A stretch of DNA of 64,000 bases from Pseudomonas sp. HN11. Lineage in GTDB: Bacteria; Pseudomonadota; Gammaproteobacteria; Pseudomonadales; Pseudomonadaceae. The DNA lies in assembly GCF_021390155.1 (NCBI RefSeq), contig NZ_CP089985.1, forward strand, positions 682,001 to 746,000. The letters run 5' to 3'. This document shows positions 1-9,658 of the stretch, one piece after another (the first letter of the stretch is position 1; every line of letters begins with the position of its first letter). The notes under the pieces were generated by a model. The model was not told where the DNA came from. It searched no databases and was given only the letters and a program-made list of their open reading frames with translations. The position numbers and the translations under genes are program-made.

Positions 1-1015
1 TCGCGCGGTTATAGATGATCGCATCCACTACCAAGGCCCCGGCGAAGTCCGGGTGGCTGCGCACGACCAGGTTGCTGCTCTTGATATGGGCGATATCGAC
101 CCGTGATGGCACCGTGCAGCCCAGTGTGGGGCACACTTGTTGGAACCACGGGCGATAGGCGTCCTGGCGAGCCAGGTCGTCGAATTGATAAGCGATGTAC
201 TGACCGGCAAGGCCGCCGGCAGCGATCAGTACCAGCAACAGCCAGACCAGCCGACGGCCCCAGCCCGATGGGCGTTTTTGCGCGTAGAGGTGCAGCGGGT
301 CATCTTCCAGGTCCTGGAGCACATCGTCATGCACGCTGGCCTCTGCGCGTGGGCGTTTGCGGCGAGGTGGCAGTCGATCTTCGGGTTCGGCCGCTTTGGT
401 CAGTGGCGTGAACGGCGGGTCGATGTCGTCATCGTCCGGCGTTGAACGCAGTGGCGGCTCATCGTCGAGATCGTCGGTGTGGAGCGACATGGAGGGTTCG
501 GTGCGCTGCTTGGTCGCAGGTTCAGGCTCGTCTTCGGTGACGTGGAGGCGCTCTTCAGGCGGGTCGCTGAACAGGCTCGCCGCCCATTTTTCCTCTTCGG
601 CCTTGACCGTGTCACGGCTGGCGCTGAAGGATTCTTCCTTCTGGCGGCGGTCGGTGCCGGGCTGGCGACGATCTGCACCCACGGGCAGCGTGTGCTGAAT
701 CTCGCGGCGTTCCAGCTTGGCCAGTTCTTCGTCCAGGTCAAGGTTGTCCAGGTCCAGCTCTTCGGCGGTCCACTGCTTCTGGCTGATGGCGCGCGGGGCC
801 TCGGGAGCGGCGTCGGGCGCCGGCTCAATGAAGGCCGGCGGCTCGGGCAGCGGCTCCTGTGCCTGGCCGCGTTGCTCCAGCAACTGGCGAGCGGCATTGA
901 ACACCTGCAGGCACGAGCCGCAGCGCACCACGCCGCGGGCCACGCTCAATTGAGCGTGGTTGACGCGAAAGCGTGCTTGGCAGTGTGGGCACTGGGTGAC
1001 GAAACTGTCGGTCAT
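1..1015 (-). CDS. DUF3426 zinc-ribbon membrane protein (C-terminus cut by window edge)
   Basis: The reading frame opens at an ATG (1013-1015) with MTDSFVTQCPHCQARF and runs off the left end of the window, so at least 338 codons are present and the C-terminus is missing. Two CxxC pairs (CPHC, CGSC) in the first 35 residues form the MJ0042-type zinc ribbon that heads DUF3426 proteins. A long acidic, proline-rich low-complexity stretch follows, then one membrane segment (around WLLLVLIAAGGLAGQYIAY) and the start of the conserved C-terminal domain (HPDFAGALVVDAIIYNRA). It lies 30 bp downstream of prmA on the same strand, as in other pseudomonads, where dusB-fis-purHD normally follow. The biochemical function is unknown; a role at the envelope is inference from topology. 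Confidence 0.85.
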   Translation of the reverse strand, partial: MTDSFVTQCPHCQARFRVNHAQLSVARGVVRCGSCLQVFNAARQLLEQRGQAQEPLPEPPAFIEPAPDAAPEAPRAISQKQWTAEELDLDNLDLDEELAKLERREIQHTLPVGADRRQPGTDRRQKEESFSASRDTVKAEEEKWAASLFSDPPEERLHVTEDEPEPATKQRTEPSMSLHTDDLDDEPPLRSTPDDDDIDPPFTPLTKAAEPEDRLPPRRKRPRAEASVHDDVLQDLEDDPLHLYAQKRPSGWGRRLVWLLLVLIAAGGLAGQYIAYQFDDLARQDAYRPWFQQVCPTLGCTVPSRVDIAHIKSSNLVVRSHPDFAGALVVDAIIYNRA

Positions 1016-1045
1016 GCGGCCATCCGATTCAGGCAAGCGCTCATT

Positions 1046-1924
1046 CTAGCGCCGACGACCGCTGATGCGTACCCAGCCGTCACGGTTGGCGATCGGATCC
1101 AGCTCGAAATCCTGCGCGTAGGCGGCAGCGACGTCTTCGCCTTGCTCGGCCAGGATGCCCGACAGCGCCAGGCGACCACCCGGTTTGACCAGGCTCGACA
1201 GCTGCGGCGCCAGGGACACCAGCGGGCCGGCGAGGATGTTGGCCACCAGCACGTCGGCCTGCACCTGGGGCAGGTCTTCAGGCAGATACAGTGGGAATTT
1301 GCCTTCAGGGATGTTGTTGCGTCCGGCGTTATCGCGGGAAGCTTCCAGGGCTTGCACGTCGATGTCGGTGCCCACGGCTTGCTTGGCACCCAGCAATAGC
1401 GCGGCAATTGCCAGGATCCCCGAGCCGCAGCCGAAGTCCAGCACGTTACTGTCAGTCAGGTCCTGGCCATCCAGCCATTCCAGGCACAGCGCAGTGGTGG
1501 GGTGGGTGCCGGTGCCGAACGCCAGGCCCGGGTCGAGCAGCAGGTTGACCGCGTCCGGCTCAGGCGCGGCATGCCAGCTCGGCACGATCCACAGGCGCTG
1601 GCCGAAACGCATCGGCTGGAAGTTGTCCATCCAGCTGCGTTCCCAGTCCTGGTTTTCGATGACTTCACTGTGATGCTCGGGCAGCGGGCTGCCAGTGAGC
1701 AATTCCATATGGGCCAGCACAGCGGCGGCATCGGTACCGTCTTCGAACAGGGCCAGCAAGTGGGTGTGGGACCACAGCGGGGTGGTGTTGAGTTCCGGTT
1801 CGAAGATCGGTTGGTCTTCGGCGTCCATGAAGGTCACCGAAACAGCGCCTACTTCGAGGAAAGCGTCTTCATAGGTTTCGGCTTGTTCTGGGCTGATGGC
1901 GAGACGGACTTGCAGCCAAGGCAT
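1046..1924 (-). CDS. prmA: Ribosomal protein L11 methyltransferase PrmA
   Basis: SAM-dependent enzyme that trimethylates several amino groups of ribosomal protein L11 in the cytoplasm. The product is 292 aa, the usual length. The N-terminal L11-binding domain begins [20 protein letters not shown], and the class I methyltransferase domain carries motif I as [19 protein letters not shown], followed by the [17 protein letters not shown] acidic loop. A frame-compatible GTG exists three codons earlier, but the ATG at 1924 is preferred because an AAAGGTG Shine-Dalgarno sits just upstream and the protein then starts like known PrmA. Probably cotranscribed with the DUF3426 gene. Methylation is dispensable for growth in E. 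coli. Confidence 0.95.
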   Translation of the reverse strand: MPWLQVRLAISPEQAETYEDAFLEVGAVSVTFMDAEDQPIFEPELNTTPLWSHTHLLALFEDGTDAAAVLAHMELLTGSPLPEHHSEVIENQDWERSWMDNFQPMRFGQRLWIVPSWHAAPEPDAVNLLLDPGLAFGTGTHPTTALCLEWLDGQDLTDSNVLDFGCGSGILAIAALLLGAKQAVGTDIDVQALEASRDNAGRNNIPEGKFPLYLPEDLPQVQADVLVANILAGPLVSLAPQLSSLVKPGGRLALSGILAEQGEDVAAAYAQDFELDPIANRDGWVRISGRRR

Positions 1925-2035
1925 GGCGGGCACCTTTGAAAAAATGAATGTGCGACGGGTGGGTCGCGAAAGCGCGCAAGTTTACGCGAGCAGCGGGCAG
2001 ATGACGACTGTCCAAGGGGTGTACACCGATCAAAT

Positions 2036-2118
2036 GTGGGGCTTGCTCGCGAAGGCGTTGGGTCAGGCGCCTCATGTGCCTGCTGACGCACCGCATTCGC
2101 GAGCAAGCCCGCTCCCAC
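2036..2118. repeat. REP/REPIN palindrome, left arm decayed
   Basis: The right arm TTCGCGAGCAAGCCCGCTCCCAC (2096-2118) is a complete Pseudomonas REP. The left arm at 2036-2053 (GTGGG GCTTGCTCGCGAA) has lost the AGCGG core. The two REPs in opposite orientation form a REPIN of about 83 bp between prmA and accC. A second, intact copy lies at 12831-12918. Confidence 0.8.
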
Positions 2119-2157
2119 AGGGGGAGATTGCACCCATCCAGCAAAGTCAGTGCCGCA

Positions 2158-2188
2158 GAAACAACAAAAGCCGCCCGAAGGCGGCTTT
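2158..2188 (-). terminator. Rho-independent terminator after accC
   Basis: On the minus strand a 9-bp stem AAAGCCGCC/GGCGGCTTT with a TTCG loop (2167-2188) is followed by a T-rich run. It starts 14 bp past the accC stop codon, so it ends the aroQ-accB-accC transcript. Confidence 0.85.
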
Positions 2189-2202
2189 GCTGGGTGGAGC
2201 AC

Positions 2203-3564
2203 TTACTGGTTGGCCAGCTTGTGTTCCAGGTAGTGAATGTTCACACCACCTTCGCAGAAGCCTTCATCACGGACCAGGTCCCGGTGCAGCGGGATGTTGG
2301 TCTTGATGCCGTCAACCACGATTTCGTCCAGGGCGTTGCGCATACGGGCCATGGCCTCGTCGCGGGTGGCGCCCCAGGTGATCAGCTTGCCGATCAGCGA
2401 GTCGTAGTTGGACGGAACCTTGTAGCCGCTGTACAGGTGCGAATCCACACGTACGCCGTTGCCGCCGGGCGCGTGGAAATGCTTGACCAGGCCAGGGCTT
2501 GGGATAAAGGTTTTCGGGTCTTCGGCGTTGATGCGGCACTCCAGGGAGTGGCCGTGCATCTTCACGTCGTCCTGGGTGAAGGACAGCGGGTTGCCGGCGG
2601 CGATGCTGAGCATCTCCTTGACGATGTCGATACCGGTGACCATTTCCGACACCGGGTGCTCTACCTGCACGCGAGTGTTCATCTCGATGAAGTAGAAACG
2701 ACCGTTCTCGTACAGGAACTCGAAAGTACCCGCGCCACGGTAGTTGATGTCGATGCACGCCTTGACGCAGCGAGCCAGTACTTCCTGGCGCGCTTTTTCG
2801 TCCAGGCCCGGTGCCGGTGCTTCTTCCAGGACCTTCTGGTGACGACGTTGCAGCGAACAGTCGCGGTCGCCCAGGTGGATGGCGTGGCCTTGTCCGTCGG
2901 ACAGAACCTGAACTTCCACGTGACGTGGGTTGGTCAGGTACTTCTCCAGGTAGACCATCGGGTTGCCGAACCAGGCGCCGGCTTCGGAGCGGGTCTGCTT
3001 GGCGGCTTCGATCAGCTCTTCTTCCTTGTGTACCACGCGCATGCCGCGACCACCACCGCCACCGGCGGCCTTGATGATCACCGGGTAGCCGACTTCACGA
3101 CCAATGCGCAGAGCGGTTTCCTCGTCCTCAGGCAGCGGGCCGTCGGAACCTGGAACGGTGGGCACGCCGGCCGCGATCATGGCGTCCTTGGCCGACACCT
3201 TGTCGCCCATCAGGCGAATGGTTTCGGCTTTAGGACCGATGAAGGCAAACCCGGATTTTTCCACCTGTTCGGCGAAATCGGCGTTTTCCGCGAGGAAGCC
3301 GTAGCCCGGGTGGATGCCATCAGCACCGGTCACTTCCGCGGCCGCGATGATGTTCGAGACTTTCAGGTACGAGTTCGTGGCCAGGGGCGGGCCGATGCAG
3401 ATGCTTTCGTCCGCCAGTTTCACGTGCATCAATTCAGTATCGGCCGTCGAGTAAACAGCGACGGTCTTGATGCCCTCTTCCTTACAGGCGCGCAGGATAC
3501 GCAGCGCGATCTCGCCGCGGTTGGCGATCAGGACTTTTTGCAGTTTCTTCGCAGGTTTCAACAT
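2203..3564 (-). CDS. accC: Acetyl-CoA carboxylase, biotin carboxylase subunit AccC
   Basis: ATP-dependent carboxylation of biotin on AccB, first half-reaction of malonyl-CoA synthesis for fatty acids. 453 aa. The N-terminal domain has [20 protein letters not shown]; the ATP-grasp domain has the glycine loop [12 protein letters not shown] (about 160-175), [19 protein letters not shown], and the catalytic [12 protein letters not shown] signature (about 290-302). The C-terminal domain ends [12 protein letters not shown]. The in-frame upstream GTG-like extension (to 3585) would overlap accB; the ATG at 3564 has GGAG eight bases upstream and gives the usual N-terminus [12 protein letters not shown]. 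It follows accB by 17 bp and is the last gene before a terminator. Confidence 0.96.
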   Translation of the reverse strand: MLKPAKKLQKVLIANRGEIALRILRACKEEGIKTVAVYSTADTELMHVKLADESICIGPPLATNSYLKVSNIIAAAEVTGADGIHPGYGFLAENADFAEQVEKSGFAFIGPKAETIRLMGDKVSAKDAMIAAGVPTVPGSDGPLPEDEETALRIGREVGYPVIIKAAGGGGGRGMRVVHKEEELIEAAKQTRSEAGAWFGNPMVYLEKYLTNPRHVEVQVLSDGQGHAIHLGDRDCSLQRRHQKVLEEAPAPGLDEKARQEVLARCVKACIDINYRGAGTFEFLYENGRFYFIEMNTRVQVEHPVSEMVTGIDIVKEMLSIAAGNPLSFTQDDVKMHGHSLECRINAEDPKTFIPSPGLVKHFHAPGGNGVRVDSHLYSGYKVPSNYDSLIGKLITWGATRDEAMARMRNALDEIVVDGIKTNIPLHRDLVRDEGFCEGGVNIHYLEHKLANQ

Positions 3565-3581
3565 CGAAGGCGCTCCGCGGT

Positions 3582-4046
3582 TCAAACGATGGTGAACAGC
3601 GGCTGGTCGTACTCAACCGGCTGACCGTTTTCTACCAGGATGGATTCGATGACGCCGGCTTTTTCAGCAGTGATGTGGTTCATCATTTTCATCGCTTCAA
3701 CGATGCAGATGGTGTCGCCCACTTTCACGGTTGCGCCGACTTCAACGAAGGCTGGCGAGGTCGGTGCCGGGGTGCGGTAGAACGTACCGACCATTGGCGA
3801 CTTGACCACGAAGCCGTTCAGCGCAGGAGTGGCTGGAGCGGCAGGTGCAGCGGCGGCAACTGGGGCGGCGGCAGGTGCGGCAGCGGCTGGAGCCGGTGCT
3901 TGCATCTGTGGCGCGTAGAACTGCTGGGCCGGGGTCTTGCTGTGGCGGCTGATCCGTACGGACTCTTCGCCTTCCTTGATTTCCAGCTCGTCGATACCGG
4001 ATTCTTCCAGCAGTTCGATCAGTTTCTTAACTTTACGGATATCCAT
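3582..4046 (-). CDS. accB: Biotin carboxyl carrier protein AccB
   Basis: Carrier subunit of acetyl-CoA carboxylase, 154 aa. An N-terminal helical segment ([16 protein letters not shown]) is followed by an Ala/Pro-rich flexible linker (about residues 45-76) and the C-terminal biotinyl domain, in which K120 of the EAMKM motif is the biotin attachment site. It lies between aroQ and accC on the same strand, with gaps of 24 and 17 bp, the standard arrangement in Pseudomonas. Operons of this type are commonly autoregulated by AccB in E. coli; nothing in the sequence here decides that. Confidence 0.97.
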   Translation of the reverse strand: MDIRKVKKLIELLEESGIDELEIKEGEESVRISRHSKTPAQQFYAPQMQAPAPAAAAPAAAPVAAAAPAAPATPALNGFVVKSPMVGTFYRTPAPTSPAFVEVGATVKVGDTICIVEAMKMMNHITAEKAGVIESILVENGQPVEYDQPLFTIV

Positions 4047-4070
4047 GAATCATCAACTCCCAAGGGTCGG

Positions 4071-4526
4071 TCAGGGGCGCTTGGCCGGTTGTTCAAGTTG
4101 TTCCAGGGCGGCCTCCAGGGCCAGTCGGTAACCGCTGGCGCCAAGGCCGCAGATCACACCTACCGCTACGTCGGAGAAGTAGGAGTGATGGCGGAAAGCT
4201 TCGCGTTTGTGCACGTTCGACAAATGCACTTCGATGAATGGGATGCTCACCGCCAGCAACGCGTCACGTAATGCAACGCTTGTGTGTGTAAAAGCGGCGG
4301 GATTGATCAGGATAAAGTCCACGCCTTCGCCGCGCGCGGCATGGATGCGATCAATCAATTCGTACTCGGCATTGCTTTGCAGGTAGAGCAGATGGTGGCC
4401 GGCCTCACGCGCCCTGCGTTCCAGGTCGAGGTTGATCTGGTCCAGGGTGACTGCCCCGTAGACGCCCGGTTCACGGGTGCCGAGCAGGTTCAGGTTGGGT
4501 CCGTGAAGAACCAGTAAGGTCGCCAT
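4071..4526 (-). CDS. aroQ: Type II 3-dehydroquinate dehydratase AroQ
   Basis: Converts 3-dehydroquinate to 3-dehydroshikimate in the shikimate pathway. 151 aa, typical of the dodecameric type II enzyme. It shows the opening [21 protein letters not shown] with catalytic Tyr23, the [16 protein letters not shown] segment and the [20 protein letters not shown] segment that supplies the catalytic His. An upstream in-frame start (4580) would add 18 residues with no family similarity; the ATG at 4526 has AAGGA seven to eight bases upstream. First gene of aroQ-accB-accC. In P. aeruginosa a dipZ (dsbD-like) gene lies between this gene and the chemoreceptor; it is absent here. Confidence 0.95.
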   Translation of the reverse strand: MATLLVLHGPNLNLLGTREPGVYGAVTLDQINLDLERRAREAGHHLLYLQSNAEYELIDRIHAARGEGVDFILINPAAFTHTSVALRDALLAVSIPFIEVHLSNVHKREAFRHHSYFSDVAVGVICGLGASGYRLALEAALEQLEQPAKRP

Positions 4527-4670
4527 CGGCTGTTCCTTGTTTTGATGTGGGTACGGCAGAACCCGGCGACTATGCCGCAAAGCCTTTGTGACTGTCCAGT
4601 TCTATGCAGTAGGCAGCACGATTAGCGAGGATAGCGCGAAATTTGTGACTGTGAGGCCGGATTCGGTCAG

Positions 4671-6632
4671 TTACACACGAAACGCCTGTACGGCAGTGTT
4701 GAGCTGCCCACCGAGCACCAGCAGATGCTCGCCCTGGCTGCGGCCTTGGCCGATTCGCAGCAAGTTATCCTCACCCAACTGATGAATCCGCTCACTGTTG
4801 TCGCGAATCTCGCTGACGGCTCCGCTCTGCTGTGCGGTCACATCGGCGATGCGCACGGCGGTGTCGGAAATGGTCTGGATAGCCCCGACGATTTCATCCA
4901 GCGCGCCGTCCGCTGCCTGGGCTTGCTGGGCGGTGGCTTCGGCGTGTTCGACCTGGGCGCGCATGCCTTGCACCGATTGATGGGCGGCGCTTTGCAGTCC
5001 GGCGATCAGGGTCTGGATCTCTGCGGTAGCGCCCGCAGTCCGTTGGGCCAGGGAGCGGACTTCGTCGGCCACCACGGCAAAACCACGCCCGGCCTCACCG
5101 GCACGGGCAGCCTCGATGGCGGCGTTGAGGGCCAGCAGGTTAGTCTGGTCTGCGATCGCGCGGATCACCGTCAGCACGCCGCCGATGGTGGCGGATTCTT
5201 CGGCGAGTTTCTCGATCATCTGTGCGTTTTGCTGCACTTCACCCACCAGGGCGTGCAGCCCGGTCAGGCTCAGGCCAATCACGCGCTGGCCTTGCTCAAC
5301 TGCTTGGCCGGCACTGCGACTGGCGCCCGCGGCCTGGCTGGCATCACCCGCCACTTGCTGGATGGTCGCTTCCAGTTCACCCAGCGAGTCACGGATCTGT
5401 GCGGTGTCCCCGGCCTGGCGTTCCGCGCCGTCGTGCAGGCCGCTGCTCAGCTCGGCCAGCGCACGGCTACTGCCGGCGACTTCCTCGGCGTTGCCGCGAA
5501 TAGTGCCCACCAAGTCCACCAAGTAGGCACGCAGGCGGTTCAGGGATGCTTCGATATCGTGCAGTTCGCGGTTGGTCTTGCCCAGGGTAATCGGCTGGCT
5601 GAAATCGCCCTCGGCCCAGATCGACAGGGCTGGTGCCAGGTTGGTCAGCACCCGCGCCAGGCGACGTTGCAGGGTGTCGATCAGCAGCGCGATCAGCAGG
5701 ATCAGCCCAATCATCACGCCTTGCATCAGGCGCACTTCGCCCTGGATCTTGCCGTGCTGCGCGCGCACCACGGGCTCGAGTCCGGCGATGGCTTGTTGCA
5801 CGGTGTCGATTTTCTGGTTCGTTTTGGCGGCCAGGTCGGTGCGCTGCTGGATCTGCTCGCGGGTGCGCTTGAGTTCGGCGGGGTAGCGGGTCAGCAGGCT
5901 GTTGAGTTCGCGCTTGAGGTCGACCCCTGTGTCCTGGGCTTCGGTTTTTTCGGCGTTTTCCAGGCCCATCAACGCGGAAAAATCGTCGGCGCTGGATTCT
6001 GCGCTGGCTTTCACGCCCAACAACGGTAGCTGCCCCAGCACATCGGCCTGGCTGCGGATATTGCCGACTTCGCGCTCCACATCATCGGCCAGTTCCGCAC
6101 GCCCGCTGCTCACCAGTTTGTCGCGGGCCAGGGACAGTTTGCCCAAGTGCTGGGATGCAGCCAGCAAGGGGGGTAGATAACGGGCGGCGTCAGGGGCATT
6201 CACGCCGGTGGCGTACTGGCTCAACTGCTCCAGGTTCGCGCCCAATTCGCGCTCGGCCTGCAACAACAAGGCTTGTGGATCTCCGGCCAGCTTGCCGGCC
6301 GCGAGCAAGTCGGTTTTGCTGAACGCATCCAGGTCCACCAGACTCGGGCGCAGGTTCTGTGCAAGGTCCGTCGGCAACTCGTCCAGATGCTGCAACAGGT
6401 TTTCTAGGCTCTGGCTGGCGCTGCTCAAGCGCAGGGCATCGCCGCTGGCAAGGTAGTCGTCGATATTGCGCGCGGCCTGGTTCTGAAAGGTCTGGGATAA
6501 GCCCAGGTAGCGTTCCATCAGCAGATACGGCCGCTCCAGCGCACGCTGCGACCACCACAGCGTCGCCCCCAGCGCCAGGCACACGGCCACCAGAAGAAGG
6601 GTGTTGAGATTCGTCAGCAGCTTCAGGCGCAT
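4671..6632 (-). CDS. ctpL: Methyl-accepting chemotaxis protein, CtpL-like
   Basis: Inner-membrane chemoreceptor of 653 aa. A first membrane segment (about residues 8-28, [17 protein letters not shown]) is followed by a long, mostly helical periplasmic ligand domain (to about 305), a second membrane segment ([14 protein letters not shown]), a HAMP region and a cytoplasmic signalling domain with the conserved hairpin tip [20 protein letters not shown]. There is no C-terminal methyltransferase-tethering pentapeptide. Position between aroQ and gcbA matches P. aeruginosa PA4844 (ctpL), a receptor for chemotaxis to low inorganic phosphate; that ligand is inferred from synteny only. ATG at 6632 chosen over an upstream TTG (6644); neither has a strong Shine-Dalgarno. 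Confidence 0.85.
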   Translation of the reverse strand: MRLKLLTNLNTLLLVAVCLALGATLWWSQRALERPYLLMERYLGLSQTFQNQAARNIDDYLASGDALRLSSASQSLENLLQHLDELPTDLAQNLRPSLVDLDAFSKTDLLAAGKLAGDPQALLLQAERELGANLEQLSQYATGVNAPDAARYLPPLLAASQHLGKLSLARDKLVSSGRAELADDVEREVGNIRSQADVLGQLPLLGVKASAESSADDFSALMGLENAEKTEAQDTGVDLKRELNSLLTRYPAELKRTREQIQQRTDLAAKTNQKIDTVQQAIAGLEPVVRAQHGKIQGEVRLMQGVMIGLILLIALLIDTLQRRLARVLTNLAPALSIWAEGDFSQPITLGKTNRELHDIEASLNRLRAYLVDLVGTIRGNAEEVAGSSRALAELSSGLHDGAERQAGDTAQIRDSLGELEATIQQVAGDASQAAGASRSAGQAVEQGQRVIGLSLTGLHALVGEVQQNAQMIEKLAEESATIGGVLTVIRAIADQTNLLALNAAIEAARAGEAGRGFAVVADEVRSLAQRTAGATAEIQTLIAGLQSAAHQSVQGMRAQVEHAEATAQQAQAADGALDEIVGAIQTISDTAVRIADVTAQQSGAVSEIRDNSERIHQLGEDNLLRIGQGRSQGEHLLVLGGQLNTAVQAFRV

Positions 6633-6685
6633 GCGTGGTTTCAACCGACAGCAAAAGATAAGTGCCTGAAGTTATTGCGTTTCCA

Positions 6686-8356
6686 TTACAGGGTTATGAC
6701 CGAATCGGTGAATTCTGGTGAAAAGATGGCACTTTGCTTTGATGTCCGCGCGGCTTGCACGCGGTTACGTCCGGCATCCTTGGCGCGGTACAGCGCTTCG
6801 TCGGCCTGAGCCGCCATCATCAGGCTGTCGGAACCGTCGCACAGCTCCACCACCCCGGCGCTGAAGGTGCACCACAAATCCTGGGGTTGGGCGGGGTAGT
6901 GAATTTCCGCAAAGCGTCCGCGAATCTCATCCAGCACCCTGCACGCCGACTCCAAGTCGGTATCGGGCATCACGATGGCGAACTCTTCACCACCGTAGCG
7001 CCCGATGTAGTCGGTCTTGCGCAGACGTTGCTTGAGAAACAGCGCCAGGCTCTTGATCACACGGTCACCCATGGGGTGGCCGTGACTGTCATTGACCCGC
7101 TTGAAGTGGTCGATATCGAGCATGGCAAAGCTCAGCGGTTTGTTCTCGCGGCGCGCGCGGAAGCTGCAGTCTTCGAGCAATTGCAGGATATGGGTGTGGT
7201 TGTACAGGCCGGTCAGGCTGTCACGCACCATCCGTGCCTTCAGGTTGCGCGCCCGCGCCGCACGATTGCGTACGGTGGTGATCAGGTGACGTGGCTTGAT
7301 CGGCTTGGTGAGGAAGTCGTCGCCGCCTTCGCTCATGGCATCCAGTTGCTTGTCCAAGTCGTCTTCGGCGGACAGGTAGATGATCGGCACGCTCACATAA
7401 CGGTCGTTATGGCGGATGACCTTGGCCAGTTCGGTACCGGTACAGGCTGGCATATACATGTCGAGGATGATCAGGTCGGGCTGGAAGTCCGCCAGTTCGG
7501 CCATGGCCTGAATCGGTTCGATCAGCGTGCGGGTAACGATGCCGGCACTGTTGAGCAGGCGTTCGGTGTGCAGCGCCTGGGCCCGCGAGTCGTCGATGAT
7601 CAGCACTTTGTAAGGCTCGTACTGGGCGACACAGGTCAGCACTTCGATCTTTTCCAGCAGGCTGGAGGCTTCCAGCGTGCCGGTGAGGAATTCCTGGCCT
7701 CCGGCGCGTACGGCGGCGAGGCGGGTCGGAGTGTCGGTTTCGTGCAGGCTGAAAAACAGTAGCGGCAGCTTTTGTTCCAGGCCTTCCTGGGCTTCGGCGG
7801 CGAGCTTGAGGCCCAGGCCGGCACCGCAGAAGTCCACGTCCATCACAATCGCCGAAGGTAGCCGCTCGGCCATCGATGCGCGGAACGCCGCCACACTGTC
7901 CAGGGACTGGGCGCTCATGCCAAAGAATTCCAACTGCTTGGCCAGGCGCTCGGCGCGGTCGTGATCGGCCAGCATTACGTAGATAGGCTTGCGCATCGGC
8001 GGCAGGAGCGTTTGCTCAAACTGGTCGCCTTGGCGCAGGCCGGTGCGTGACAGGCGCTGCATCAAGCGGTTGAGTTCGGTGATCAGGTGGCTGCTCAGGC
8101 GCCCACGGTTCTCATCCACCGCCTTGAGGGATTCACCGATGTGTCGCGCCAACTGACCGTGCTCCGGCTGTTCGAAGCGCTCGGCAAAACGCAGCAGGCG
8201 TAAATTGGCCTCGCTGAGTTCGGACAGGTCGGCGCCGGACCACTCGCTGCGTTGCAGGCGCTGCCAGATCTCAAGAATTTGACGTGCCTGATGAATTACC
8301 CGCTGGGCAAAATGCTGCTTGAGACGCTCACGGCTGGGGTCTTCTGGCTCGGTCAT
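6686..8356 (-). CDS. gcbA: Diguanylate cyclase GcbA (REC-REC-GGDEF)
   Basis: Makes cyclic di-GMP. 556 aa. A helical N-terminus (1-120) precedes a degenerate receiver (about 124-240, with LTGTL where the conserved Lys-Pro is expected), a complete receiver (about 249-365; IIDD, Asp299 in LDMYMP, LTKPI) and a GGDEF domain (about 378-535). The active site is GGEEF at 455-459, and RKTD at 446-449, five residues before it, is a product-inhibition I-site. Neighbours match P. aeruginosa PA4843 and the P. fluorescens gene gcbA, whose product promotes initial surface attachment. The gene stands 53 bp upstream of the chemoreceptor on the same strand, so the two may be cotranscribed; the partner kinase is not evident here. 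Confidence 0.88.
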   Translation of the reverse strand: MTEPEDPSRERLKQHFAQRVIHQARQILEIWQRLQRSEWSGADLSELSEANLRLLRFAERFEQPEHGQLARHIGESLKAVDENRGRLSSHLITELNRLMQRLSRTGLRQGDQFEQTLLPPMRKPIYVMLADHDRAERLAKQLEFFGMSAQSLDSVAAFRASMAERLPSAIVMDVDFCGAGLGLKLAAEAQEGLEQKLPLLFFSLHETDTPTRLAAVRAGGQEFLTGTLEASSLLEKIEVLTCVAQYEPYKVLIIDDSRAQALHTERLLNSAGIVTRTLIEPIQAMAELADFQPDLIILDMYMPACTGTELAKVIRHNDRYVSVPIIYLSAEDDLDKQLDAMSEGGDDFLTKPIKPRHLITTVRNRAARARNLKARMVRDSLTGLYNHTHILQLLEDCSFRARRENKPLSFAMLDIDHFKRVNDSHGHPMGDRVIKSLALFLKQRLRKTDYIGRYGGEEFAIVMPDTDLESACRVLDEIRGRFAEIHYPAQPQDLWCTFSAGVVELCDGSDSLMMAAQADEALYRAKDAGRNRVQAARTSKQSAIFSPEFTDSVITL

Positions 8357-8590
8357 ATCCTGACTACTAGTTAGGGTGCATGCTGAGGTCGACTGATGGC
8401 TCTATGCTAGCACCTCTTTTCCCTGGGATGAGTGTCATACGTCAATAAACTGTGTCCAGGTAGTATTCAGTTGCTGACTGGGTGGTCGCGCGCGGTAAAA
8501 AGCCCCGCACGGGTGGGCACGATACGGTAGGGTTATGGTCGGAGTGTTTGAACGTACGCCCTGAACTCAAGTGATTGAAAGGATATCGCC

Positions 8591-9658
8591 ATGCTGGACT
8601 GGAAAAACCGTGCAGGCAGCGCCAAAGGCCCCGCGCCTGAGCCCAAGTCGGCCAACCGTGGCTATTTTCGTACCGTGCTGATGAGCCGTGCCGTGCTCAG
8701 CGTGCTCGGCCTGTACCTGTTGGTCACTGGTGGCCTGGGTTGGTATTGGAGCCAAGAGCCGGCACTGTTTCCGGTCCAGCAGAATGCGCAGCTTGCCGCC
8801 GAGAAAGAAGGCAAGCAGATGGTGGTGGGCTACACCACGGTCGAAACCCTCAAAACCGTGGTCGGCACCTTGCTGAACAAGCCCGGTGGTTACATTTCCA
8901 ACGATCGCTTCCCGCCAGGCCTGTGGATGGACAACATGCCAAGCTGGGAATATGGCGTGCTGGTGCAGGTGCGCGACCTGACCCGCGCCCTGCGCAAAGA
9001 CTTCGCCCGTTCGCAGTCGCAGTCGGCCGAAGACGCGGATCTGGCCAAGGCCGAGCCACGCTTCAACTTCGACAACAAGAGCTGGGTGCTGCCCTCCAGT
9101 GAGTCGGAATATCAGGAAGGTATCAATTCCCTGAGCCGCTACGAAGCTCGCTTGTCTGACCCCAACCAACGCGGCGCGCTGTTCTATGCGCGTGCCGACA
9201 ACCTGAACAACTGGTTGGGCGACGTCGCCACCCGCTTGGGTTCGCTGTCGCAACGCCTGTCGGCCAGCGTGGGTAGGGTGAAGCTGAACACCGCGCTGAA
9301 AACCGAAGCCTTGGCGCCGGGTGAAGTGCCGCAAGTCGATGAAGAGGTGGTGGAAACCCCATGGATGCAGATCGACAACGTGTTCTACGAAGCCCGTGGC
9401 CAGGCTTGGGCCTTGTCGCACTTGCTGCGCGCCATCGAAGTCGACTTCGCCGACGTACTCGCCAAGAAGAACGCCACCGTCAGCGTGCGCCAGATCATTC
9501 GTGAGCTGGAAGCCTCGCAGGAACCGGTTTGGAGTCCTATGATTCTTAATGGCAGTGGCTTCGGCGTACTGGCGAACCATTCGCTGGTGATGGCCAACTA
9601 TATTTCCCGGGCAAACGCTGCAGTGATCGACTTGCGTCAGCTCCTCAATCAGGGTTGA
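8591..9658 (+). CDS. DUF2333 family inner-membrane protein
   Basis: 355 aa with one membrane segment near the N-terminus (about residues 36-55, AVLSVLGLYLLVTGGLGWYW) and a large, presumably periplasmic remainder, conserved in pseudomonads next to the NUDIX gene (PA4842 in P. aeruginosa by synteny). No catalytic motif recognised and no function known to me. The start has GAAAGGATATCGCC before ATG. The stop codon TGA shares a base with the ATG of the next gene, so translation is probably coupled. Confidence 0.85.
   Translation: MLDWKNRAGSAKGPAPEPKSANRGYFRTVLMSRAVLSVLGLYLLVTGGLGWYWSQEPALFPVQQNAQLAAEKEGKQMVVGYTTVETLKTVVGTLLNKPGGYISNDRFPPGLWMDNMPSWEYGVLVQVRDLTRALRKDFARSQSQSAEDADLAKAEPRFNFDNKSWVLPSSESEYQEGINSLSRYEARLSDPNQRGALFYARADNLNNWLGDVATRLGSLSQRLSASVGRVKLNTALKTEALAPGEVPQVDEEVVETPWMQIDNVFYEARGQAWALSHLLRAIEVDFADVLAKKNATVSVRQIIRELEASQEPVWSPMILNGSGFGVLANHSLVMANYISRANAAVIDLRQLLNQG

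Noticed and set aside
479-1399. 306-codon open frame on the plus strand
   Set aside because: Antisense to prmA and the DUF3426 gene; its encoded sequence shows no domain.
2074-3624. Long open frame on the plus strand (516 codons)
   Set aside because: It is antisense to accC, created by GC-rich codon use of that conserved gene; no family similarity.
8357-8590. Possible terminator AAAAAGCCCCGCACGGGTGGGC near 8496-8520
   Set aside because: Only a short imperfect stem and no T tract in the needed position; not convincing.
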